Of a stretch of DNA of 18,612 bases, positions 6,057 through 12,595 are shown piece after piece. A model generated the notes under the pieces. It ran no database searches. It saw only the letters and a list, made by a program, of their open reading frames with translations, and had not been told where the DNA came from. Made by a program: the position numbers and the translations under genes. The DNA is from JBHHXR01 sp046757205 (GTDB lineage: Bacteria > Pseudomonadota > Alphaproteobacteria > Rhodobacterales > Rhodobacteraceae), in the NCBI GenBank assembly GCA_046757205.1, contig JBHHXR010000036.1, positions 1-18,612 on the forward strand, in the 5' to 3' direction. Positions within the stretch are counted from its first letter, which is position 1. Each line of letters starts with the position of its first letter.

Positions 6057-7498
6057 AGGCGGCAATCGTCGGCGGCGGCGTCATCGGCGGCGGCTGGGCG
6101 GCGCGCTTCGTGCTCAACGGCTGGGACGTGGCGGTCTTCGACCCGGATCCCGACGTGGAACGGAAGCTGTCCGGGGTTCTGTCAAACGCGCGGCGCAGCC
6201 TTCCGGCGCTGTCGGATTTCGAACTGCCGCCGGAAGGCGGAATCACCTTCGCCGGTTCGCTCGGTGAAGCCGTGGCGGATGCCGCGTGGGTGCAGGAATG
6301 CGTGCCGGAGCGGCTGGACATCAAGCACGCTGTGCTGTCCGGTATCATTGAAAACGCAGGAGAAACCGCGATCATCGCTTCCTCGACATCGGGCTTCAAG
6401 CCGTCCGATTTGCAGTCGGGATTGGCGAAGCCGGGGCAGGTTATCGTCGCGCATCCGTTCCACCCGGTCTATCTGCTGCCGCTTGTCGAAATCGTGCCGG
6501 GACCGGAAACCGGTCCGTCCGTCGCCGACAATGCAAGCGAACTGCTCGCCGCACTGGGGATGAAGCCCTTGACGGTACGCCGGGAAATCGATGCGCATAT
6601 CGCGGACCGTTTCCTGGAGGCAGTCTGGCGCGAGGCGCTGTGGCTGATCCGCGACGATATCGCCACCACCGAGGAAATCGACGATGCCATCCGTTTCGGC
6701 TTCGGCCTCAGATGGGCGCAGATGGGACTGTTCGAAACCTATCGCGCGGCCGGCGGCGAGGCCGGCATGAAGCATTTCATCGCGCAATTCGGCCCCTGCC
6801 TGAAATCGCCCTGGACCAAGCTGATGGATGTGCCGGAACTGACAGATAATCTGGTTGAAAAGATCGCCAGCCAGTCGGACGCCCAGTCAGGACGGTACTC
6901 GAACCGCGAACTTGAACGGCTTCGCGATGACAACCTCGTGGCGATCCTGCGCGCCCTGAAACGCAACAACGCGGCCGCGGGCGCCGTTCTGAACGCCTAC
7001 GACGCACACCGCAGGCGCGAACCGGAGCGGATCAATCAGGCGGTCGAAACGCTGGCGCGGCAGGTTCCGCAGAGCTGGACCGACTACAATGGCCACATGA
7101 ACGAATTGCATTATCTGGAAGCTTTCTCCACCGCGACCGACCGGTTCATGGAACTGATCGGCGCCGATGCGGACTACATCGCTTCGGGTCTGAGCTACTT
7201 CACTGCCGAAACCCATATCCGGCATATCGGCGAGATCATCGCCGGAGAGAAAATCCGCGCCACGACGCAGGTCATTCATGGCGCCGGCAAGAAGCTGCAT
7301 ATCTTCCACCGGCTGTTCAACGCCAAGGGCGAGCTTTCGGCAACCGGTGAGCACCTGCTGATTCATGTCGATCTGACGACGCGTTCCGCCTGCGATCCTT
7401 CCGCCGAAGTGTCGGCGAAAACGGAGAGATATGCGGCGGCGCATGCGCGTCTGTCCTCGCCTGAAGGCGCCGGCCGTGCGGTCGGCCAGAGGAAGTAG
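6053..7498 (+). CDS. cdhA: L-carnitine 3-dehydrogenase fused to betainyl-CoA thioesterase (CdhA-CdhB)
   Basis: Bifunctional 481-residue protein. Residues 1 to about 315 are a 3-hydroxyacyl-CoA-dehydrogenase-like domain that oxidises L-carnitine to 3-dehydrocarnitine with NAD+: Rossmann motif VGGGVIGGGWAARF (6-19), acidic Asp30 ending beta-2 (NAD preference), SSTSGF (110-115) and the catalytic-His segment AHPFHPVYLLPLVEI (133-147). Residues about 335-470 are a hot-dog thioesterase with SWTDYNGHMNELHYLEAF, where Asp344 and the YNGHMN turn mark the 4HBT/YbgC active site. In Pseudomonas these are separate genes (cdhA, cdhB); fused forms are known from rhizobial carnitine dehydrogenases. The thioesterase would hydrolyse the betainyl-CoA made by CdhC, the gene just upstream with which it overlaps by 4 bp, giving glycine betaine. 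The fusion puts the first and third step in one polypeptide with the second encoded next to it. Confidence 0.92.
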   Translation: MKAAIVGGGVIGGGWAARFVLNGWDVAVFDPDPDVERKLSGVLSNARRSLPALSDFELPPEGGITFAGSLGEAVADAAWVQECVPERLDIKHAVLSGIIENAGETAIIASSTSGFKPSDLQSGLAKPGQVIVAHPFHPVYLLPLVEIVPGPETGPSVADNASELLAALGMKPLTVRREIDAHIADRFLEAVWREALWLIRDDIATTEEIDDAIRFGFGLRWAQMGLFETYRAAGGEAGMKHFIAQFGPCLKSPWTKLMDVPELTDNLVEKIASQSDAQSGRYSNRELERLRDDNLVAILRALKRNNAAAGAVLNAYDAHRRREPERINQAVETLARQVPQSWTDYNGHMNELHYLEAFSTATDRFMELIGADADYIASGLSYFTAETHIRHIGEIIAGEKIRATTQVIHGAGKKLHIFHRLFNAKGELSATGEHLLIHVDLTTRSACDPSAEVSAKTERYAAAHARLSSPEGAGRAVGQRK

Positions 7499-7503
7499 GC
7501 GCC

Positions 7504-8262
7504 GTGGACCGGGTTCTTGTCACCGGGGGCGCTTCCGGCATAGGCCGCGCGATGGGCGAGGCGTTTTCGGCGGCCGGTTCGCGCGTCTGGATTACCGACG
7601 TTGATGAAGGGGCCCTGGCCGCCCTCCCCGGCGGCTGGCAGCGCTCGCCGGCCGGTGCAGGCGACGAGAATGCCGTATTACGGCTCTTCGCGGATATCGA
7701 AGGGGAATGGGGCGGGCTCGACGTGCTATGCGCCAACGCCGGTATATCCGGTCCGACGGCGCCGGTGGAGGACGTTCGCCTCGAAGATTGGCGGCGGTGC
7801 ATTTCCGTCAACCTCGAAGGTGCCTTTCTGGCATGCAAATACGCCGCGCCGATGATGAAACGGCAGGGGTCCGGGGCAATCGTGATCACCTCGTCGACGG
7901 CGGGGCTGCACGGCTTTCCGAACCGCGCTCCCTATGCCGCTGCCAAATGGGCGGTGATCGGTTTGATGAAGACGCTGGCGATGGAGCTGGGGCCCTTCGG
8001 CGTGCGCGCCAACGCCATTTGCCCGGGATCGGCCAACGGCGCGCGGATCGACGGCGTCATCCGACGCGAGGCGGCGGCAAAAGGCGTAACATACGAGGCG
8101 CTGCGCGAGGTTTACGCGTCGGGCACGTCAATGCGGACCTTTGTCGAAGGACGGGACATTGCCAACATGGCGGTGTTCCTTGCGAGCCCGGACGCGCGTT
8201 TTGTCTCCGGTCAGGTAATTTCCGTCGACGGCCACACGTTCAACCCCGATCCGAACCCGTGA
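7504..8262 (+). CDS. SDR-family NAD-dependent oxidoreductase in carnitine operon
   Basis: Classical short-chain dehydrogenase/reductase, 252 residues, starting GTG 7504 only 5 bp after the previous stop, with AGAGGAAG upstream. Cofactor motif TGGASGIG (7-14), Asp32 at the end of beta-2 (NAD over NADP), NAG (78-80), Asn103, and the catalytic Ser131-Tyr144-Lys148 triad (SSTAG...YAAAKW) are all present, so it should be active. The C-terminal SGQVISVDGH is standard for the family. Substrate is not readable from sequence. Given the operon, candidates are D-carnitine (oxidised to the same 3-dehydrocarnitine, an activity reported from Agrobacterium), L-carnitinyl-CoA, or a related 3-hydroxy quaternary amine. 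It is clearly in the operon by spacing and strand, but is followed by a 280-nt gap before the next certain gene. Confidence 0.88.
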   Translation: MDRVLVTGGASGIGRAMGEAFSAAGSRVWITDVDEGALAALPGGWQRSPAGAGDENAVLRLFADIEGEWGGLDVLCANAGISGPTAPVEDVRLEDWRRCISVNLEGAFLACKYAAPMMKRQGSGAIVITSSTAGLHGFPNRAPYAAAKWAVIGLMKTLAMELGPFGVRANAICPGSANGARIDGVIRREAAAKGVTYEALREVYASGTSMRTFVEGRDIANMAVFLASPDARFVSGQVISVDGHTFNPDPNP

Positions 8263-8273
8263 GGTGCGTTGAA

Positions 8274-8525
8274 ATGCGTTTTTTCACGATCCCGATGATG
8301 GCCTTCGAAGTTGTGGGAGCGCCTGTCGATCTTGAGGCCGGCGTCACTGCCGGCTTTCGGCCGACAGCCAGGCCCGCCGGGCGGGATGTTTCCGATTACG
8401 CTGCCTGCGGGATCGAGCGGCGGCACGGGGAAGAGGGCTTCGCGGCAACGCACGGGCCGCCTGAAACCCAGGTACCTTACCTGCATTTCGGCCGCGCCGG
8501 CGGGACTCGCCGGCGCGGTCGATAG
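8274..8525 (+). CDS. Possible small hypothetical protein (83 residues) in intra-operon gap
   Basis: ATG 8274 has a good Shine-Dalgarno, GAGGTG at 8261-8266, seven bases upstream and overlapping the SDR stop; the frame runs to TAG 8523-8525. The product begins MRFFTIPMMAFEVVGAPVD, has no signal peptide, clear membrane helix or motif I recognise, and ends in a very Arg/Gly-rich stretch that coincides with a long hairpin. Third-position GC looks somewhat lower than in the neighbours. It may be a real small gene of unknown function, or a chance frame in a structured non-coding spacer. The spacing and Shine-Dalgarno are the only support. Confidence 0.3.
   Translation: MRFFTIPMMAFEVVGAPVDLEAGVTAGFRPTARPAGRDVSDYAACGIERRHGEEGFAATHGPPETQVPYLHFGRAGGTRRRGR
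8488..8522 (+). promoter_or_regulatory. Strong hairpin just upstream of the acyl-CoA dehydrogenase ribosome-binding site
   Basis: CCGCGCCGGCG (8492-8502) and CGCCGGCGCGG (8508-8518) form a perfect 11-bp stem with a GGACT loop; outer pairs, including one G-U, extend it to about 15 bp (8488-8522). No T tract follows, so it is not a typical intrinsic terminator. It ends ten bases before GGAGGG (8533-8538), the ribosome-binding site of the next gene. Smaller GC-rich stems, such as GCCGGC-N6-GCCGGC near 8337-8354 and CCCGC-N3-GCGGG near 8371-8385, lie upstream. It may act in mRNA processing, stability or partial attenuation between the proximal and distal halves of the operon. Confidence 0.5.
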
Positions 8526-8542
8526 CGAAATCGGAGGGTAAC

Positions 8543-9703
8543 ATGCATTTTGGTTTGAGCGAGGAGCAGCAGATGATCGTTACGACGGTCAGAAGCTTTG
8601 TCGAAAACGAAATCTACCCGCACGAGAAAGAGGTCGAACGCACCGGCGAGGTTGCTCCCGAGGTCGCGGAGGAAATCAAGCGCAAGACGCTGGAACTCGG
8701 GTTTTACGCCTGCAATTTTCCCGAGAGCGTCGGCGGCGCCGGGCTTTCGCATCTCGAATTCGCTCTGGTGGAACGGGAACTCGGCCGCGGTTCCATGGCG
8801 CTGACGCATTTTTTCGGCCGGCCGCAGAACATCCTGATGGCCTGCACGGGCGAGCAGGTGGAGCGCTACCTGCTGCCGGCCGTCCGGGGCGAACGCATGG
8901 ATGCGCTGGCGATGACCGAGCCGGACGCCGGGTCCGACGTGCGCGCCATGAAATGCACGGCAAGACGAGACGGCGGCGACTGGCTGGTCAACGGTACAAA
9001 GCACTTCATCTCCGGCGCGGATCACGCGGATTTCGTTATTGTTTTCGTGGCAACCGGCGAGGACGAAACGCCGAGGGGGCCGAAGAAACGGATCACCGCG
9101 TTTCTGGTGGACCGGGGCACGCCCGGTTTCACCATCCGGCATGGATACCGCTCCGTCAGCCACCGCGGCTACAAGAACATGATCCTCGAATTCGACGATT
9201 GCCGGTTGCCGGACGGGCAGGTTCTCGGCGAGGTCGACGGCGGGTTCGCGGTGATGAACGAGTGGCTCTACGCAACCCGCATCACGGTTGCCACGATGAG
9301 CGTGGGGCGCGCGCGGCGGGCTTTCGATCTGGCGTTGAACTACGCGGCCGAACGCCACCAGTTCGGCCAGCCCATCGGCAGGTTCCAGGGCATCGGTTTC
9401 CAGATCGCCGACATGATCACGGAAATCGACGCGGCGGATTACCTCACTCTCGCGTCGGCGTGGCGGCTGGATCAGGGGCTGCCTGCCAACCGCGAGATCG
9501 CGAGCGCCAAGCTCTACGCTTCGGAGATGCTGGCCCGCGTTACCGACGCGGCGGTTCAAATTCACGGCGGCATGGGCCTGATGGACGACTTGCCGCTGGA
9601 GAGGTTCTGGCGTGACGCCCGGGTAGAGCGGATCTGGGACGGAACGTCGGAAATCCAGCGCCACATCGTCGCCCGCGAACTTCTGCGGCCGCTCGGTGCC
9701 TGA
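8543..9703 (+). CDS. Acyl-CoA dehydrogenase, putative gamma-butyrobetainyl-CoA dehydrogenase
   Basis: FAD-dependent acyl-CoA dehydrogenase, 386 residues, normal length, ATG 8543 with GGAGGG five bases upstream. Family signatures present: FYACNFPESVGGAGLSHLEF in the N-terminal helical domain, AMTEPDAGSDVRAM (the ACAD FAD/substrate signature) and WLVNGTKHFISGA, then YAAERHQFGQPIGRFQGI and QIHGGMGLMDD in the C-terminal domain. The usual catalytic Glu of YEGTS is replaced by Asp366 in IWDGTSEIQR. In the operon it is expected to oxidise gamma-butyrobetainyl-CoA to crotonobetainyl-CoA, the reverse of the E. coli CaiA reaction, with electrons passing to ETF; no ETF gene is in the window. The substrate is inferred from the neighbouring CaiD and carnitine dehydrogenase genes, not from specific residues. 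It meets the ligase gene end to start with at most an 8-bp overlap. Confidence 0.88.
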   Translation: MHFGLSEEQQMIVTTVRSFVENEIYPHEKEVERTGEVAPEVAEEIKRKTLELGFYACNFPESVGGAGLSHLEFALVERELGRGSMALTHFFGRPQNILMACTGEQVERYLLPAVRGERMDALAMTEPDAGSDVRAMKCTARRDGGDWLVNGTKHFISGADHADFVIVFVATGEDETPRGPKKRITAFLVDRGTPGFTIRHGYRSVSHRGYKNMILEFDDCRLPDGQVLGEVDGGFAVMNEWLYATRITVATMSVGRARRAFDLALNYAAERHQFGQPIGRFQGIGFQIADMITEIDAADYLTLASAWRLDQGLPANREIASAKLYASEMLARVTDAAVQIHGGMGLMDDLPLERFWRDARVERIWDGTSEIQRHIVARELLRPLGA

Positions 9704-9704
9704 A

Positions 9705-11717
9705 ATGCGCGACCTGTCGCGCCTGTTCCGCCCGCGCTCGATCGCCGTTTTCGGCGGTGACCGGGCCAGGAACGTTATTGAACAGTGCCTTAACATGGGG
9801 TTCGACGGCCCGATCTGGCCGGTTCACCCATACCGGGAGGAGATCGCCGGGGTCCGCTGTTACCGATCGGTAGACGAGATCCCGGGCCTTCCCGACGCCG
9901 CCTTCGTCGGTGTCAATCGCGAAGCAACGGTAGGTATCGTCGACAAGCTCGCCCGCGTCGGGGCCGGCGGAGCGGCCTGCTACGCGGCCGGATTTACCGA
10001 GGCGGGCGATGCGACGCTGCAGGAAGAACTGGTTCGTGCCGCGGGGGAAATGCCCGTCCTCGGCCCCAACTGCTACGGAATAATCAACTATCTCGACGGT
10101 GCGCTTCTGTGGCCCGACCATCATGGCGGGCGGCGGGTGGAGCGTGGTGTCGGTATCATTTCCCAGTCTTCCAACATCGCCATCAACATGACGATGCAGG
10201 CGCGCGCGCTGCCGATTGCGTATGTCGCCTGTGTCGGCAACCAGGCTCAGACCGGGATAGCCGATATTACGGGGGCAATGCTGCAGGACGACCGTGTTAC
10301 CGCCATCGGATACTATATCGAGGGAATCGGCGACGCGGCGGACTTCGCGCAAGCGGCGAACCTCGCAAGGCGATGCGAAAGACCGCTGGTGGCGATAAAG
10401 GCGGGCAAGACGGCTCACGCGCGTTCGGCGGCCGCATCGCACACGGCCGCCCTGGCGGGCGAGGGTGCCGTGTCGTCGGCCTTTCTGCGCCGCTGCGGCG
10501 TCGTCGAAGTGGATGATCTTCCCGAACTGATCGAGACGCTGAAGATTCTGCATGTCGCCGGCCCGATCGCTGGCCGCCGCCTGTGTTCCCTGTCCTGTTC
10601 GGGGGGCGAGGCGGGTCTTGTCGCCGATCTGGCGGCGCGTCTTCCGATCGAATTTCCGTATCCCGAATCGAAGGATGCGCTGCGCGATGCGCTGGGGCCG
10701 ATTCCGGCGGTCTCGAACCCGCTCGACTACCACATGTTCGTCTGGGGCGACGAGGCGGCTTTGACGCCGGTATTCACCTCCATGATGCAGGGCGGATACG
10801 ACGCCGCCTTGCTGGTTCTGGACTTCCCGAAAACGGGTCTGGGCGATATCTCCGAATGGGAGGCGGCTGTTCGCGCCGCTTCGGCTGCACGGCGGCAAAC
10901 CGGTGTTCCGACGGTGGTTGCCGCATCGTTTCCTGAAAACATGCCGGAAGCACGTGCCGGTGATCTGTTGAAAAAGGATCTGGTTCCCGTCGGCGGTCTC
11001 TCCGTCGCCTTGCGCAGCATTTCCGCCGCCATGCGGGCAGCGGACTTCGCCGAGGATGCGTTCGCGCCCGTTCCCCCGATGGCGCGCGCTTCGGCGAGCG
11101 CCCTCGACGAAGCGCAGGCGAAGGCCGTGCTCATGGAAATCGGCGTCCGGGTTCCGAACGGATGCTGCGGAAAGGACGGCGATGTCCTGAGGGGCGCGGC
11201 GATGCTGTCCGAACCGCTGGCCGTAAAGGCGCTCGGGCTTTCACACAAGACGGAAGCGGGCGCCGTCGTCCTGGGCGTGGCGAGGGATGCGGTTGCGGCG
11301 GCGATGACGTCGGTCGGAGGGGCGGGCCGATACCTTGTCGAGGAAATGGTCACCGATGCGGTCGCCGAGGTCCTCGTCGGACTGCGCCGAGACGCGGTCT
11401 ATGGCGCGAGCCTCACCATCGCCATCGGGGGTGTGGAGGCAGAGCTGCTCGCCGACACCCGGACCCTGGTGTTGCCGGTGTCGGCCAGTGATGTCCGCCG
11501 GGCATTTCTCGACCTGCGCATGTCGCCGCTGCTGACCGGCTATCGCGGCAGGCCCCGCGCGGACCTGGACGCGGCCATCGGTGTCGTGACGCTGCTCGCC
11601 GCGTTTCTGGAAGGCCGTCCCGATATCGCGGAGATCGAAATCAATCCCTTGATGCTTCGCGTCGAGGGACAGGGCGCCGTTGCCGCGGACGCGCTGATAA
11701 CGTTACAGGAAATCTGA
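9705..11717 (+). CDS. NDP-forming acyl-CoA ligase, putative gamma-butyrobetaine/carnitine-CoA ligase
   Basis: Single-chain acyl-CoA synthetase of the ADP-forming (ACD/Pat-like) superfamily, about 670 residues. Order of domains: CoA-binding Rossmann domain (about 5-125; LFRPRSIAVFGG and GPNCYGIIN), succinyl-CoA-ligase-like domain (about 145-300) with the phospho-His in AASHTAALAG (His246 from this start), then an ATP-grasp domain (about 450-670) ending with IEINPLM. Members make acyl-CoA from acid, CoA and NTP through acyl-phosphate and phospho-His intermediates, and many work reversibly. The context of acyl-CoA dehydrogenase and CaiD points to activation of gamma-butyrobetaine, and perhaps carnitine or crotonobetaine; enterobacteria use AMP-forming CaiC and CoA-transferase CaiB instead. 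Start may be GTG 9696 (8-bp overlap with the previous gene) or ATG 9705, which I prefer. The usual SHTGALAG here reads SHTAALAG. The next ATG follows the stop by 2 bp. Confidence 0.87.
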   Translation: MRDLSRLFRPRSIAVFGGDRARNVIEQCLNMGFDGPIWPVHPYREEIAGVRCYRSVDEIPGLPDAAFVGVNREATVGIVDKLARVGAGGAACYAAGFTEAGDATLQEELVRAAGEMPVLGPNCYGIINYLDGALLWPDHHGGRRVERGVGIISQSSNIAINMTMQARALPIAYVACVGNQAQTGIADITGAMLQDDRVTAIGYYIEGIGDAADFAQAANLARRCERPLVAIKAGKTAHARSAAASHTAALAGEGAVSSAFLRRCGVVEVDDLPELIETLKILHVAGPIAGRRLCSLSCSGGEAGLVADLAARLPIEFPYPESKDALRDALGPIPAVSNPLDYHMFVWGDEAALTPVFTSMMQGGYDAALLVLDFPKTGLGDISEWEAAVRAASAARRQTGVPTVVAASFPENMPEARAGDLLKKDLVPVGGLSVALRSISAAMRAADFAEDAFAPVPPMARASASALDEAQAKAVLMEIGVRVPNGCCGKDGDVLRGAAMLSEPLAVKALGLSHKTEAGAVVLGVARDAVAAAMTSVGGAGRYLVEEMVTDAVAEVLVGLRRDAVYGASLTIAIGGVEAELLADTRTLVLPVSASDVRRAFLDLRMSPLLTGYRGRPRADLDAAIGVVTLLAAFLEGRPDIAEIEINPLMLRVEGQGAVAADALITLQEI

Positions 11718-11719
11718 AA

Positions 11720-12505
11720 ATGGCAATACAACCGATCAAAATTCGCCGCGAGGGCGGTATTCTGGAAGTTTCGCTTGACCGGCCCAAGGCCAACGCCATC
11801 GACCTGCGGACGAGCAGGCTGATGGGCGAAACCTTCAAGGCGTTCCGTGACGATCCGGATCTCCGTGTCGCTATCCTGCGTGCCGAGGGCGAAAAATACT
11901 TCTGCGTCGGCTGGGACCTCAAGGCGGCCGCCGGCGGCGAGACCGTCGATGGAGATTACGGTATCGGCGGTTTCGGGGGCTTGCAGGAACTCGGCAATCT
12001 CAACAAGCCGGTGATCTGTGCGGTCAACGGTATCTGTTGCGGCGGCGGGCTGGAACTGGCGCTCTCCTGTGACCTGATTGTCGCCAGCGACAACGCGACT
12101 TTCGCGATGCCGGAAATCCGGTCGGGAACGGTCGCCGACGCCGCCTCGGTCAAGCTGCCGAAACGCATCCCCTACCATGTGGCGCTCGATCTTCTGCTGA
12201 CCGGCCGCTGGTTCGACGCCGATGAGGCGCTGCGGCTCGGTCTGCTGCGCGAGGTCTGCGCGCCGGGCGATCTCTACGGGAAGATCTGGGACCTGGCCCG
12301 TCTGCTGGACAGCGGGCCACCGCTGGTCATGGCCGCCATCAAGGAGATCGTGCGGGAATCCGAGGACATGAAATTCCAGGACGCGCTCAACCGGATTACC
12401 AAGCGCCAGTTCGCGACGGTTGATCGGCTCTACGATTCCGAAGACCAACTCGAAGGCGCCCGCGCATTTGCGGAAAAACGCGATCCGGTGTGGAAGGGAC
12501 GCTGA
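11720..12505 (+). CDS. caiD: Crotonobetainyl-CoA hydratase / carnitinyl-CoA dehydratase
   Basis: Crotonase-fold enzyme of 261 residues, the length of E. coli CaiD, interconverting crotonobetainyl-CoA and L-carnitinyl-CoA. Several stretches match E. coli CaiD as I recall it: LDRPKANAID (19-28), the GWDLKAAA block (64-71) and an identical C-terminus EKRDPVWKGR. Both catalytic glutamates of the hydratase family are kept, Glu112 in GGGLE and Glu132 in MPEI; the oxyanion-hole turn is in CGGGLE. The loop after PEI reads GTVADAASV instead of the common G-x-x-P-x-x-GG. This gene is the best single pointer to quaternary-amine substrates for the distal half of the operon. It is the last gene of the plus-strand run; the 90 bp behind it contain GC-rich dyads but no T-tract terminator. 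Confidence 0.93.
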   Translation: MAIQPIKIRREGGILEVSLDRPKANAIDLRTSRLMGETFKAFRDDPDLRVAILRAEGEKYFCVGWDLKAAAGGETVDGDYGIGGFGGLQELGNLNKPVICAVNGICCGGGLELALSCDLIVASDNATFAMPEIRSGTVADAASVKLPKRIPYHVALDLLLTGRWFDADEALRLGLLREVCAPGDLYGKIWDLARLLDSGPPLVMAAIKEIVRESEDMKFQDALNRITKRQFATVDRLYDSEDQLEGARAFAEKRDPVWKGR

Positions 12506-12595
12506 GCAGGGTTTCGCCGCCGCGGCACGGCGCCCGCCAACGCCAACCCGCCAGCAGGAAGTTTCCGCAAGCTCGGCGGCTGCCGCAAACCGGGA

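Noticed and set aside
8477..10898. Two long antisense frames (8477-9796 and 9540-10898) opposite the acyl-CoA dehydrogenase and the ligase
   Set aside because: No domain or start signal; they mirror strongly supported genes and reflect high third-position GC.
11720..12505. Apparent loss of a catalytic Glu in CaiD (ALDLLLTG where relatives have an acidic Glu)
   Set aside because: Recounting against the 20-residue spacing of the two catalytic glutamates in crotonases places them at Glu112 and Glu132, both present; the Asp is at a non-catalytic position.
1..12505. Functional link between tdh (threonine to glycine and acetyl-CoA) and the betaine pathway (ending in glycine via sarcosine)
   Set aside because: The iron transport genes lie between them, strands and gaps show no shared operon, and the idea has no sequence support beyond proximity.
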